A DNA stretch of 61,719 bases from NCBI RefSeq assembly GCF_016653255.1, contig NZ_NHSD01000299.1, positions 1-61,719 on the forward strand. The letters run 5' to 3'. Below are positions 44,131-53,237 of this stretch, piece after piece. The notes below the pieces were generated by a model that saw only the letters and a program-made list of their open reading frames with translations, had not been told where the DNA came from and did not search any database. The DNA comes from Rhodobaculum claviforme (GTDB lineage: Bacteria > Pseudomonadota > Alphaproteobacteria > Rhodobacterales > Rhodobacteraceae). Positions within the stretch are counted from its first letter, which is position 1. Each line of letters starts with the position of its first letter. The translations under genes were made by a program, and so were the position numbers.

Positions 44131-45258
44131 ATGGCACACAGGAAGAAGATCACGGACACGCTCTGCCGCACGGCCGAGCCCGACGCGAAGTACTGGGACA
44201 CTGAGGTGCGCGGCTTCGCTCTGTTCACCGGCAAGACGAGCAAGACCTTCTATTTCCAGAAGGATGTTCGCGGGCGCACGCAGCGGACGAAGATCGGGGC
44301 CTTCCCGCTGATCAACGCGGGGCAGGCGCGCATGGTCGCCATGGAGCTCGCCGTCGAACACTCGTCCGGGGTCGCCGCACGTCGCCTAACAGCCGCGAAG
44401 ATACCGACGCTCGAGCAGGCGCTTGAGACCTACCTTGCCCGCCCGAAGCTGCGCTCCGACCACAACCGCACCTCGGTCGAGACCCAGATGCGAATCCATC
44501 TGAAAAGCTGGCTGCACCTGCCGCTGAACGAGATCACGAAGGGCATGGCCGTCGAGGCGCACAGGCGCATCTCGGAGCCGCGCGTCGGCCGCGATGCGCT
44601 CGGCCGCGAGACCCAGTTCGGCGGCGAGCGCGCGGCCAACCATGTCCTCAAGTCCTTCCGCGCCATCTACAACCATGCCCGCCGCGTGCATGACCTGCCC
44701 GAATGCCCGACCATGGCGATTGAGTGGCACGAGGAAACGCCGTCAGGGGTCATCATAAGCGACTTGCCTCGCTGGAAGGCCGAGATCGAAGGGCTGGAAA
44801 ACGAGGTTCACACCGCCTTCTATCGCTTCCTGCTGTTCACGGGCCTGCGGCTCGACGAGGCGCGGACGCTGCGCTGGGATCAGGTGCGCCGCGACCATCT
44901 GCATCTGCCCAGCACGAAGAACGGCCGCGCCTTCGACCTGCCCCTGCTCGACGCGCACCACGCTATCCTCGACCCCATGCGCGCCTACCAGTCGGAATAC
45001 GTCTTTCACGGGCGGCGGCAGGCGAAACACCTCAAGAGCCCCGCGCGCATCACATGGTCGCCCCATGCCCATCGGCGGACGTTCGCGACCGTGGGCGTGA
45101 CGGAGGCCGGGCTGCTCGAAGAGACGGTCGGCCGCCTGCTGAACCACACGCCGACTTCCGTGACAGGCGCCCATTATGTTGTGGTGGACCACGAAAAACT
45201 CCGCGAGCCAATGACCCGCGTTGTCAGTGCCTTGGAGCGCAAGGGGCTCCACGTCTAG
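44131..45258 (+). CDS. int: Tyrosine recombinase/integrase
   Basis: A 375-residue integrase. An N-terminal arm-binding domain of the DUF4102 kind (about 1-85) is followed by a SAM-like core-binding domain (about 93-190). The catalytic domain has Arg240 (FTGLRLDEA), Lys263 (STKNG), His312-x-x-Arg315 (PHAHRR), His339 (RLLNHT) and nucleophile Tyr349 (GAHYVV). All catalytic residues are intact. It lies next to the left attachment site. No good ribosome binding site precedes the ATG chosen; in-frame GTG/ATG codons further upstream are alternatives. Confidence 0.9.
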   Translation: MAHRKKITDTLCRTAEPDAKYWDTEVRGFALFTGKTSKTFYFQKDVRGRTQRTKIGAFPLINAGQARMVAMELAVEHSSGVAARRLTAAKIPTLEQALETYLARPKLRSDHNRTSVETQMRIHLKSWLHLPLNEITKGMAVEAHRRISEPRVGRDALGRETQFGGERAANHVLKSFRAIYNHARRVHDLPECPTMAIEWHEETPSGVIISDLPRWKAEIEGLENEVHTAFYRFLLFTGLRLDEARTLRWDQVRRDHLHLPSTKNGRAFDLPLLDAHHAILDPMRAYQSEYVFHGRRQAKHLKSPARITWSPHAHRRTFATVGVTEAGLLEETVGRLLNHTPTSVTGAHYVVVDHEKLREPMTRVVSALERKGLHV

Positions 45259-45260
45259 GG

Positions 45261-45270
45261 CGTTTAAACG
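45261..45270. repeat. Palindrome CGTTTAAACG, copy 1
   Basis: A perfect ten-base palindrome (twelve with flanking G/C) just after the integrase stop. The same ten bases recur at 54064-54073. Both copies are AT-cored in GC-rich DNA and precede predicted promoters, suggesting an operator. Confidence 0.4.
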
Positions 45271-45309
45271 CAAGTACCTGATTTGTCAGGGCAATAGTGA
45301 AGAAAAATC

Positions 45310-45338
45310 TTGCAAGCCCGAAAACGCCGCACTACTTT
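45310..45338 (+). promoter_or_regulatory. Predicted promoter of the AlpA-like gene
   Basis: TTGCAA (45310-45315), 17 bases, TACTTT (45333-45338). It lies about 140 bases before the AlpA-like gene and downstream of the palindrome copy 1. Confidence 0.45.
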
Positions 45339-45479
45339 ATCCGAACTTGCTCCTGCCCCGCGATAACCCGAGCGGGGGAGAGCCTGCGTGTCACGGCGCC
45401 CCACGACATATGGTGGGAGGCGAGGACGGGGTCACAATCGCAGGCGACGGCTCCAACCCAATCCCTGGAGTATGTCGTC

Positions 45480-45707
45480 ATGGCTGACCGTGACCCTTTC
45501 TATGATACCCGACAGGCCGCCGAATACTTGGCCCGCTCTGTCTCCTGCCTCGAATACTGGCGCTTCGAGGGCCTCGGCCCCCGCTACTATCGCATCGGCG
45601 CAGGCCGCGGTCGCATCCGCTACAAGAAGTCGGACCTCGAGGCCTTCATCTCCAAGGGCCAGACGGACCCGTGGAGGGAATCCAACAAGGTGAGGGGGCA
45701 GGGCTGA
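45480..45707 (+). CDS. AlpA-like helix-turn-helix protein (excisionase/regulator)
   Basis: A 75-residue protein with a MerR/AlpA-type winged HTH: DTRQAAEYLARSVSCLEYWR as the helix-turn-helix, then GPRYYRIGAGRGRIRYKKSDLEAFI as wing and C-terminal helix. Proteins of this type act as excisionases or as activators of integrase in P4-like satellites and genomic islands. GGAG lies nine bases before the ATG. It is followed by the primase-helicase gene on the same strand. Confidence 0.78.
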   Translation: MADRDPFYDTRQAAEYLARSVSCLEYWRFEGLGPRYYRIGAGRGRIRYKKSDLEAFISKGQTDPWRESNKVRGQG

Positions 45708-45787
45708 GACCTGCCCCGCTCGTTCGCATCGCGTCGGAAATGGGATAACTCGCTTATAGGCGAGATCGACGCGCCGCTGAACCGGCG

Positions 45788-48181
45788 ATGCAGGTCCATC
45801 CTGAAATCGGCATGGACAACATCATCAATCGACTTGTCGCCCTCACGCACGGGGAACGCCACACGCGCTACACGGGGGACGGCTACCGGGCCATTGACGG
45901 GCCTATCTCCGCCAAGGCCTTGGCCGACCATCTGAACGGTGGTCAGGCCCTTGGCGTCTACATGTGCATCGGCTCTGCCCGCACCGCATCCCATTGCCTC
46001 GTGCTCGACTTCGACGACCACGACAAGAGGGGCGTCGCGCTCATGCCGACGCTGACCGTCGCGCTCCACCTCGAATCCCTCGGCATCCCGCACCTGATCT
46101 TCCGTTCGGGCGGCGGGCATGGCTATCACATCTGGCTCGTGTTCAAGGAGGCGCGACCTCCCAAGTGGCTGTGGAATTACGCGAAGGCCATTCTGTCGTC
46201 AGTCGAGGCGGATCGCGAGAAGTTCGTCCCGGTCACGTCGGGCAAGCTGAAGGGCGAGAAGCGGAACGCGAAGGGCAAGGTCACGCATGTCGAGCATGGC
46301 GTCGAGGTGCTGCCGAAGGGCGACGGATGGCAGAACGTGGCGATCCCGTGTGGCCGCGAGTCCGTGCCCATGCGCATCGTGCGGCGCGGGACGCTTGCAG
46401 CCCTTGAGCAGTGCGCACTCGACGATCTGACCTTGGAGTTCGTCCCCGTGCCGGAGCACGAGGTCGAGCCAGCCGAGATGGGCGCAGGGGAGAGGGACGC
46501 TGCCTTCGATGCGTTCATCAAGGCCTATGACGTGGACGACTATACGTCATGGGGCGCTGCCGGTCTCGCCCTCGTCGCCGCGTTCGGCGCGGACGATGAA
46601 TGGGCGAAGGAGCGCTGGGTCGCTTGGGCGCGCGGGTCGGCCAAGTTCAAGCCGGGCGACGAAGATCAGTGGGACGGGCTCAAGCCGAAGAAGTACTCGC
46701 CGCTGTCGTTCTGGCGCATCGCGACTCGGCATGGCTATCAGGGGCCGTGGCCGGGCAAGAAGAAGGGGGTGTCGGACAGCAAGCTTGAGGCTTTCAACGC
46801 CGAATGGGCGCTGATGTATGTGGAGGGCAAGGTCGAGTTTCTGAACACCACGACGGGCTTTCCGTCCAACACGGAGAGCTTCAACATCCTGACCGAGCCC
46901 GTGGAAGACGTGCGCAACGCATGGCGGAAGTGGGATGGGCGGCGGCAGTTCAACGGCTACACGTTCGCCCCGCCCGGCTACACGGGCGACAAGTTCAACC
47001 TGTTCCGCGGATGGCCGGTCGAGCCGACCTCGGGCGATGCGTCGCTGTTCGAGAAGTATGTGGTCGAGATTCTGTGCCGTGGCGACACGGACCTCGCCCA
47101 CTGGGTGTTGACCTTCGTCGCGGACGCCGTGCAGCGGCCGTGGTCGGCGCGGCCGGGGTCGGGCCTCGCGATCCGGGGGCCGCAGGGGTCGGGCAAGTCG
47201 TTCCTCGGCAAGTGCGTGCAGGCAGCCCTCGGCGAGCTCGCCCTTGAGGTGACCAACTCGCAGCGGGTGGGGCAGCAGTTCAACGATCTGCTGGTCGGCA
47301 AGACGGTGTTGCTGTGCGAGGAAGCGTTCTTCACGGGGTCGCCGCAGCAGGCCAACATGCTCAAGAACCTGATCACGGCGCGCGACTGGACGTTTGAGCC
47401 CAAGAATCGGAAGTCGTTCACCACGCCGAACATCTTCCGGGTCATCGCGACCACCAACGACAGCCACGCGGTCGCCATCGACAACGATGACCGGCGCTGG
47501 ACGATCATCGAGTCGCTTCCGGTTTGCCCCCACGACCCGGACAGCCGCGCGGCGCGTGACTGGTGGGAACCTTACTACGCGCTGGTCGAGAACGATCCGG
47601 GCGCGGTGCTTAGGTTCCTGCTCGACTACAAGGTGGATCGGGGCTTGATCGGCGTGCCGCATCACACGGCGGCGAAGGCCGAGGACAAGGAGAGCAGCGA
47701 CCCGCTGTTGCAGGTGCTGATCCACATGGTCGAGACGGGGACGTGCCCGGACGATCTGCGCGGGGACGGGCGGGTCGCATCAGGGGCGACCTACGAGCGG
47801 GTCAAGGAGCGGGGCGGCAGGTGGTCGTCGCAGCAGTCGCTCGCCAACGATCTGCGCAAGCGCTTCGGGGCCAAGACGGCGAAGGGGTGCATCAAGATCA
47901 AGCGGGTCGAGATGCGCTCGGACAGCAGCGGGATCATCACGCCGGTGGTCGTCAGTCGGAAGGACTATGACGGCTTGCAGATGCCGCCGCTGCCCGAGCT
48001 GCGGTCGATGGTGTCGGCCATCACGCGGCGGGCGCACGAGGGGCCGGAGGCGTGGCAGCCGTTCGAGCCGGACTCGCCCGCGGGCATCAAGGCCGATCCG
48101 AACGGCGGCGACGCTGAGGCCGTAGAGCAGCAGTATGTCATCGACAAGGGCCAGGTCGTGGACCACGAGGTTCCGTTCTGA
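45788..48181 (+). CDS. Primase-SF3 helicase replication protein
   Basis: A 797-residue fusion. Residues ~10-200 look like an archaeo-eukaryotic primase domain of the TOTE type, with catalytic DFD (74-76) in CLVLDFDDHD and the SGGGHGYHIW motif (107-116). Residues ~237-312 resemble a PriCT-2-type primase C-terminal domain (DYTSWGAAGLAL). From ~370 a DUF5906-type superfamily 3 helicase follows, with Walker A GPQGSGKS (464-471), Walker B VLLCEEAFF, and sensor ATTND. It should start replication of the excised element. Neither the ATG at 45788 nor one eight codons later has a clear ribosome binding site. Confidence 0.85.
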   Translation: MQVHPEIGMDNIINRLVALTHGERHTRYTGDGYRAIDGPISAKALADHLNGGQALGVYMCIGSARTASHCLVLDFDDHDKRGVALMPTLTVALHLESLGIPHLIFRSGGGHGYHIWLVFKEARPPKWLWNYAKAILSSVEADREKFVPVTSGKLKGEKRNAKGKVTHVEHGVEVLPKGDGWQNVAIPCGRESVPMRIVRRGTLAALEQCALDDLTLEFVPVPEHEVEPAEMGAGERDAAFDAFIKAYDVDDYTSWGAAGLALVAAFGADDEWAKERWVAWARGSAKFKPGDEDQWDGLKPKKYSPLSFWRIATRHGYQGPWPGKKKGVSDSKLEAFNAEWALMYVEGKVEFLNTTTGFPSNTESFNILTEPVEDVRNAWRKWDGRRQFNGYTFAPPGYTGDKFNLFRGWPVEPTSGDASLFEKYVVEILCRGDTDLAHWVLTFVADAVQRPWSARPGSGLAIRGPQGSGKSFLGKCVQAALGELALEVTNSQRVGQQFNDLLVGKTVLLCEEAFFTGSPQQANMLKNLITARDWTFEPKNRKSFTTPNIFRVIATTNDSHAVAIDNDDRRWTIIESLPVCPHDPDSRAARDWWEPYYALVENDPGAVLRFLLDYKVDRGLIGVPHHTAAKAEDKESSDPLLQVLIHMVETGTCPDDLRGDGRVASGATYERVKERGGRWSSQQSLANDLRKRFGAKTAKGCIKIKRVEMRSDSSGIITPVVVSRKDYDGLQMPPLPELRSMVSAITRRAHEGPEAWQPFEPDSPAGIKADPNGGDAEAVEQQYVIDKGQVVDHEVPF

Positions 48182-48194
48182 AATCCGGACCACG

Positions 48195-48482
48195 GCCGGG
48201 CTTGCCGGGCTTGCGTTGCTGGCCCGGCATTCCATATCATTGATTGGAAAGAGGATTCCGGGCTTGCCGGGGATTCCGGGCTTTTTCGACGGGGTTCAGA
48301 GAGCCACGCTCGCGAAAGGGCGCGATGGGGCCTGACCCATGGATGCGACGTGAGCGACCTCTGACTGACTTCTGGCCCGGCAAGCCCGGCAAGCCCGGAA
48401 TTGGCTGGTCGCTCTGTCGGTTAGCCTGCCCCTGCTTCGCGAGCAAGCCCGGACGCCCCGGACGTGGCCCGGCAAGCCCGGA
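48195..48482. repeat. Inverted GC-rich repeats, possible replication origin
   Basis: The motif GGGCTTGCC occurs in plus orientation around 48198 (with a variant, GGGCTTGCG, at 48207) and 48260. It occurs inverted (GGCAAGCCC) around 48379, 48388 and 48471. Two perfect long-range pairings exist: 48196-48214 with 48380-48398 (19 bases) and 48255-48271 with 48385-48401 (17 bases). The array fills a 736-base gap (48182-48917) directly after the replication gene. Open frames here encode only low-complexity Pro/Gly runs and I do not call them genes. A replication origin or a structured RNA fits best. Confidence 0.5.
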
Positions 48483-48917
48483 TGTGGGGTCGCGCGACGT
48501 GCTGCGCCGAACTCGGGCGGTTCCCTCCGAGGTGGAGCACGCTCGCCGCTGACGGCGCCGACGATGCTCTGCCTGCGAGAGACCTACAAACTCGCCGCTA
48601 ACCTCTTGATCCCATTGGCATGACGTATCTTGTCCGAGCATCAACGCTGCCGCAGTATGCAGCAAGTTGCGGCGGGCACAGGCAGAGGCACAATATGCTG
48701 TGGTCGCCCGTGCCCGTGCATCGCACATGGCGGCGAAGGTATCAGAAATCGACCCCCCTGATCTCTGTGCCGATCCCGCGGCCCACGGTCGGAGAAATTT
48801 CTGCCACCGTCTCCGACCCCCCAACACCCGCCTCTGCCCCACCGCCATCCGAAACCGTGGTCGACGGCCCCGGCCCGCGCCGTGCATCGTGCAGCATCAT
48901 CAGCAGACGGAGACCCC

Positions 48918-49142
48918 ATGGTTCATATGATCAACGGCGCGCCCGCACGCCTGCTCTCCAAGGCCGAGCAAGATGAGCTCGACCGACTGACCGACGCCCG
49001 CCGCGCAGCCCTCGGTCGCTTGCTTGCCGCGTTCGTCGTGCAGCAGGCAGACCCCTCGGACAGCCACGCCCATGCCCTCCTTGCGGCCGAGCAGACCTAC
49101 ATGGACGCGGCGCTCAGGACGCGCGCCCTGTGCTCCACCTGA
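48918..49142 (+). CDS. Small phage-type protein
   Basis: A 74-residue acidic, helical protein (LLSKAEQDELDRLTDARRAA, then LLAAEQTYMDAALRTRA). GGAG lies five bases before the ATG. It stands between the repeat-rich gap and the portal gene. The family is not recognised. Confidence 0.55.
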   Translation: MVHMINGAPARLLSKAEQDELDRLTDARRAALGRLLAAFVVQQADPSDSHAHALLAAEQTYMDAALRTRALCST

Positions 49143-49264
49143 AACTCCGCTAACGCCGCCCCGTCCGTTCCCCGTATGTTCGACATGCGCGCGTGAGCAC
49201 TGGCGGCCCTTGGGGTTGCGCGCCTCCCGCCCTCCGGGGGCCGCCAGAACAGAAGGACCATGCC

Positions 49265-50623
49265 ATGCCCCGTGTCAGATTCGACCGCCTGAAATCCGAA
49301 TACCGCCTGATCCGCGCCTGCCTCGACGGCGAGCAGGCCATCAGGGACGCGGGGCAGCTCTACACCCCGAAACCTTCGGCCATGCAGCCGGACGATTATG
49401 TCGCCTATCTTGCCCGTGGCAGCTTCTACGACGCGCCAGCGGCCACGCTGCGCCTCATGACGGGGCTCGCGCTGCGCAAAGACCCCATCCTGCACCTGCC
49501 CGCCCGCCTCGAACCCCTGCGCCTGCGCGCCACCGTGGACAAGGCCCCGTTCCAGATCATGGTGGAAGACATCGTGCGCGAAGTCCTCGCCATGGGTCGC
49601 TACGGGCTGCTGCTCGACTTCCCGAGGGCCGGGAACACGGCGCTGACCACGCCCCATTTCGTCGGCTTCAATGCCGAGAACATCGACGAGGTGGAGACCG
49701 CCTATGTGGACGGGATGCTCGAAGTGGTCCGGGTCGTGCTGGCCACAGACGAGCGGCACGACGGCGCGGACGTGTTCTTGGAGCTGGCCCTTGAGGACTC
49801 GATCTATCAGATCCGCCGCTTCGTCCGTCAGGGGCCGTCCGAGAAGCGCGTGGACATCGAAGAGGGCATCATCCCGCAGGTGAACGGCCGGGCGCTCGAC
49901 TTCATCCCCTTCCTGGTGGTCAGCCATCAGGGCATCCGGCCGTCCGACGTGCGCCCGCCGTTCTCGGGGCTGTGCCGGGTCGCACTGTCCCACTTCCGCA
50001 ACTCCTGCGACCGCGAGCACGCCATCTTCCTGACCTCGGCCCCGACCCCGTGGGTGTCCGGGTCGCTGACCGAAGATCGCATCCCGCGTGCCATCGGCGC
50101 GGGGGCGCTGTGGGTGCTGCCCGAGGGCGCGCAGGTCGGGATGCTCGAGTTCACGGGCGCGGGCGTCTCCGCCATGAAAGAGCTTATGGAGGAGAAGATC
50201 GAGGTCATGGCGCAGCTCGGCGCGCGGATGCTGACCACCACGGTCAACCGGAATGAGAGCATCGAGACGGCCACGCAGCGGACACGGGGCGAGCTGTCGC
50301 TGCTGCATGGCACGGTGGTGTCGGTCGAGGCGGGTATCAACAAGCTGCTTCGGATCGCGGCGGAATGGGTGGGCGCGCCGCCCACCGAGGCCCATGTCGA
50401 GATGAGCCGCGACTTCATCGAGGCCACGCTGAACGGCAGGCAGATCGAGGGCTTGGTCAAGCTCTGGCAGTCGGGCGGCATCAGCCACCGCACCCTCTAC
50501 GAGAACCTGCAAGCTGGCGAGGTCGCCTCGCCCGACCGCACGTTCGAGCAAGAGCGCGAGATGATCGCCGACGAGGGCGGCGACATGGGCGCGACGATGC
50601 TGCGGCTGCCCGTCGCATCGTGA
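49265..50623 (+). CDS. DUF4055 phage portal protein
   Basis: A 452-residue protein matching the DUF4055 portal family in size and landmarks: DDYVAYLARGSFYDAPAATL near the N-terminus, GRYGLLLDFP, ALDFIPFLVVSHQG, then the long helical end. A portal forms the dodecameric DNA channel at the capsid vertex and docks terminase. AAGGA lies seven bases before the ATG. No capsid gene follows, which is unusual for a portal gene. Confidence 0.8.
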   Translation: MPRVRFDRLKSEYRLIRACLDGEQAIRDAGQLYTPKPSAMQPDDYVAYLARGSFYDAPAATLRLMTGLALRKDPILHLPARLEPLRLRATVDKAPFQIMVEDIVREVLAMGRYGLLLDFPRAGNTALTTPHFVGFNAENIDEVETAYVDGMLEVVRVVLATDERHDGADVFLELALEDSIYQIRRFVRQGPSEKRVDIEEGIIPQVNGRALDFIPFLVVSHQGIRPSDVRPPFSGLCRVALSHFRNSCDREHAIFLTSAPTPWVSGSLTEDRIPRAIGAGALWVLPEGAQVGMLEFTGAGVSAMKELMEEKIEVMAQLGARMLTTTVNRNESIETATQRTRGELSLLHGTVVSVEAGINKLLRIAAEWVGAPPTEAHVEMSRDFIEATLNGRQIEGLVKLWQSGGISHRTLYENLQAGEVASPDRTFEQEREMIADEGGDMGATMLRLPVAS

Positions 50624-50624
50624 C

Positions 50625-51101
50625 ATGGCCGAGCGCGAGCTGTTCGCGGCCATCATCCTGCGGGCCGTGCAAGACCTGCTGACCCCGACGATACCGGGCG
50701 AGTGGGACACGCGGCGGCACCGAGAGGATGCTTTCGACTTCCTGACGGCTACGGAAGGGCCGTGGGCGCGGCGGCGCGAAGAGTTCGCGGTCGCCGCCGG
50801 TCTCGATCCCGACTACCTCCGCGACAAGGTGCTGGCGATCATGGACGGTCGCGCGCCGCTCGATCACGTCGGCAATGCGGCCGGGCTGGCGGCCGCCCGT
50901 CAGATCGTCGCGGACAGGCGGGAAGCGGTCGAAAGGCAGGCACGGCACCGCGAGCAGATGCTTGCGGAGAAGCGCCGCAGACAGGCGAAGCGCCGCGCGG
51001 AACAGGCACGGCGCGAGGTCCGCCTGCGCCAGCTTGCCACCGATCAGCGCCCCTCCACCCGTGACGAGGTCGTGGACATCCTCGCCAACTACCTCGGATA
51101 A
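50625..51101 (+). CDS. Phage protein with basic coiled-coil C-terminus
   Basis: A 158-residue protein. The N-terminal part (LFAAIILRAVQDLL, AFDFLTA, FAVAAGLDPDYLRDKVLAI) resembles small phage proteins of unknown function that pair a Trp/Phe-rich segment with an HTH-like LDPDYLRDKV helix. Residues ~90-145 are a strongly basic predicted coiled coil (REQMLAEKRRRQAKRRAEQA), perhaps DNA-binding. It starts two bases after the portal stop. Confidence 0.6.
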   Translation: MAERELFAAIILRAVQDLLTPTIPGEWDTRRHREDAFDFLTATEGPWARRREEFAVAAGLDPDYLRDKVLAIMDGRAPLDHVGNAAGLAAARQIVADRREAVERQARHREQMLAEKRRRQAKRRAEQARREVRLRQLATDQRPSTRDEVVDILANYLG

Positions 51102-51243
51102 CCGTTTCGCCACCTCAATCTGAGGTTGAGCGCCCCCGCAGCGCTTCCGATCATGTCGGCGCAGGCGGGGCCGCAACTCCAGGGTGACGAAGGAGGGGTC
51201 GGTGCTCACCTGCGCCGACCCTTTCGCATTCTGGAGATGCAAC

Positions 51244-51624
51244 ATGACGACCGCAGACGAACAGAACACCCGCCTGATGGAAGCCTTCATCGAGAAGGCG
51301 CTGCCGAAGCTGGTGGAGGCGCTGGCCCCGCACGTCGAGGGCCAGATCGCGGGCCTCAAGGACAACGCGACCAAGCTGCTCGACGAGGTGAAGGACCATC
51401 GCCGCGCCTCGGCCGAGAAGGACGAGCTGCTCGACCAGATGCGGCAGGTTCTCGAAGCGGTCGGCAAGCCGTCCCCGACCATGCCGCAGACCTTCACGCC
51501 CCCGGCCGCGAAGAAGCCGATCCAGCTCACCCGCGAACAGGCCCGCGACCCGGCCATCTATCGCGCGGCGAAGGCGCAGGCCGAGAAGGCGGGCGTACCG
51601 TTGCAGATCGTGCGGGAGGGCTGA
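51244..51624 (+). CDS. Small coiled-coil phage protein
   Basis: A 126-residue protein: acidic helical N-terminus, a coiled-coil-like middle (LLDEVKDHRRASAEKDELLD), a proline-rich linker, then LTREQARDPAIYRAAKAQAE, a C-terminal motif I associate with phage virion-assembly proteins. A scaffold-like role is possible but unproven. GGAG is seven bases upstream of the ATG. Confidence 0.55.
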   Translation: MTTADEQNTRLMEAFIEKALPKLVEALAPHVEGQIAGLKDNATKLLDEVKDHRRASAEKDELLDQMRQVLEAVGKPSPTMPQTFTPPAAKKPIQLTREQARDPAIYRAAKAQAEKAGVPLQIVREG

Positions 51625-51626
51625 CC

Positions 51627-51848
51627 ATGGACCTCGACACGCTGGCCGATCAGGTCGCCGATCAGTTCGTCCGCGACAGCTACCGCCACCCGGAGAACCG
51701 CATCACGGAGCGCAAGGTCGCGCGCGGCGTCGTGCTCGACGCCTTCGGCGCCCATGAGCAGCGCTTCTTCGGGGAGTTTCTCGTCCAGTGGCCGTGGGCC
51801 ATGCCAATTCTGCGGCGGTTCAAGCGCTGGGTGGAGTCCCTCTCCTGA
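51627..51848 (+). CDS. Small hypothetical phage protein
   Basis: A 73-residue protein with acidic start and basic, aromatic-rich end (FFGEFLVQWPWAMPILRRFK). GGGAGGG precedes the ATG by five bases. Its stop overlaps the ATG of the terminase small subunit gene. No family recognised. Confidence 0.5.
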   Translation: MDLDTLADQVADQFVRDSYRHPENRITERKVARGVVLDAFGAHEQRFFGEFLVQWPWAMPILRRFKRWVESLS

Positions 51849-52459
51849 TGGCTGCGCTGCGGATGGACGTGATCAAGCGGGCGATCCCGCAGGAAAAGGG
51901 CGGCGGTCGGCCGAACGTCATCCGCAACCGCGCGGATTATGCCGAGATCGTCTGCGACATTGTGCTGGGCCGCCGCTCGATGGTCCAGATCGCGCGGCGC
52001 ATCGGCGTGTCCTACTGCACCATCCAGCGCTTCAAGGACGCCTTCTGCACCCCGGATGTCGCCCGCGTGGTCATGGCCGAGGCGCAACGGGTGGAATCCG
52101 AAGAGGTGGACGAGAAGATCAACGCGGCCCAAGACGACATCCAGAAAGGGCTGCGCGAGGTCATCAAGGAGCAGAAAGACCTCTATCGGGAGCTCAAGAA
52201 CCGCCTCGGTGACGGGCGCGACGTGGAAGACCTCGCGCCCGCCCTCTCGCAGCTTCTGCGCGATCAGGGCCAGTCGTTCGAGCGGCTGCTGAAATCCTAC
52301 ACGGCGCTGAAAGAGAAGACGACCATCGTCCTGTCCATCAACGAGTCGCCCGAGTGGGCGAAGCTGCAAGGCGTGCTGTTCGAGGTGTTCGAGGCCCACC
52401 CCGACGCCTTCGACACCTTCCGCCAGCTTGTGGAGGCGCGGAGGCTGCGGCTTGAGTGA
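51848..52459 (+). CDS. terS: Terminase small subunit-like protein
   Basis: A 203-residue protein. An HTH (SMVQIARRIGVSYCTIQRFK, about residues 45-64) is followed by a long central helix (DEKINAAQDDIQKGLREVIK and beyond) suited to oligomerisation, and a C-terminal segment expected to meet the large terminase. This is the usual layout of TerS, which recognises packaging sites. It is directly followed by the large-terminase ATPase gene. The call rests on layout and position. Confidence 0.68.
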   Translation: MAALRMDVIKRAIPQEKGGGRPNVIRNRADYAEIVCDIVLGRRSMVQIARRIGVSYCTIQRFKDAFCTPDVARVVMAEAQRVESEEVDEKINAAQDDIQKGLREVIKEQKDLYRELKNRLGDGRDVEDLAPALSQLLRDQGQSFERLLKSYTALKEKTTIVLSINESPEWAKLQGVLFEVFEAHPDAFDTFRQLVEARRLRLE

Positions 52460-53237
52460 CCTCGCCCTCTATCTGCGGACGCTGGAAGAACGGGTGGACC
52501 CGACCGCCCTGTTCCGGCGCGTCGTGGGCGCACCCTGCGACCCGTGGCAGAGCGACATGCTGCGCTCGCGCTCTCCCTTCGCCATGGTCCTTGCGTCACG
52601 TCGCATCGGCAAGAGCCAGACCACCGGCGTGCTCGCGGCTCAGACGGTCGCTGCACCCGAGCGGACGGTGTTGATCCTGTCGCCCACGCTGTCGCAGTCG
52701 CAACTGCTGTTCAAGAAGTGCTTGCAGGCGTGGCAGGCGATGGCGCTGCCGATCCAAAAGACCCGGCTCACGCAGCAGGTGATGGAGCTGGAAAACGGCT
52801 CGGCCGTCGTCTGCGTGCCCGCAGGGCAGGACGGCGAATCCGCGCGCGGCTGGGGCGTGAAGAACGGCGGCATCCTCGTCTATGAGGAAGGCGCCTTCAT
52901 CCCGGACGCAGTATACGACGCCACTCTTCCCATTAGGGAAGACGGTGGTCGCATACTCATGATCACCACGCCCGGCCGGAAGGGCGGCTTCGCCCATCGC
53001 CTCTGGGTCGAGAACGACGAGATCGAGAAGATCACGGCGCGGTCCACCGACATCCCGCGCATGGCCGAGAAGGTCACATTCGACCGGAAGTTCATGCCCC
53101 CCGTCCAGTTCGCCGTCGAGCACGAGCTTCGCTGGCTGGGTGGCGGCGGCACGCCCTTCTTCGACCCCCGCACCATCGAGAGCGCCTTCACCGACACCCC
53201 GGAGCTCGAATTGGGAGACATCTATGCAACTCGCTGA
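52452..53237 (+). CDS. Large terminase, ATPase-domain protein
   Basis: A 261-residue protein equal to the ATPase half of a large terminase: Walker A ASRRIGKSQ (residues 48-56), Walker B ILVYEEGAF (141-149), and coupling motif ITTPG (171-175). It powers DNA translocation into a capsid. It starts at a TTG (52452) overlapping the terS stop, with GGAGG eight bases upstream. The nuclease half is not in this frame; it is encoded by the next gene. Confidence 0.8.
   Translation: MSDLALYLRTLEERVDPTALFRRVVGAPCDPWQSDMLRSRSPFAMVLASRRIGKSQTTGVLAAQTVAAPERTVLILSPTLSQSQLLFKKCLQAWQAMALPIQKTRLTQQVMELENGSAVVCVPAGQDGESARGWGVKNGGILVYEEGAFIPDAVYDATLPIREDGGRILMITTPGRKGGFAHRLWVENDEIEKITARSTDIPRMAEKVTFDRKFMPPVQFAVEHELRWLGGGGTPFFDPRTIESAFTDTPELELGDIYATR

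Noticed and set aside
48237-48887. Long minus-strand and plus-strand open frames with collagen-like Pro-Gly repeats
   Set aside because: The Pro/Gly pattern is produced by the inverted GGGCTTGCC DNA repeats on both strands, and no good ribosome binding site or family resemblance supports coding.
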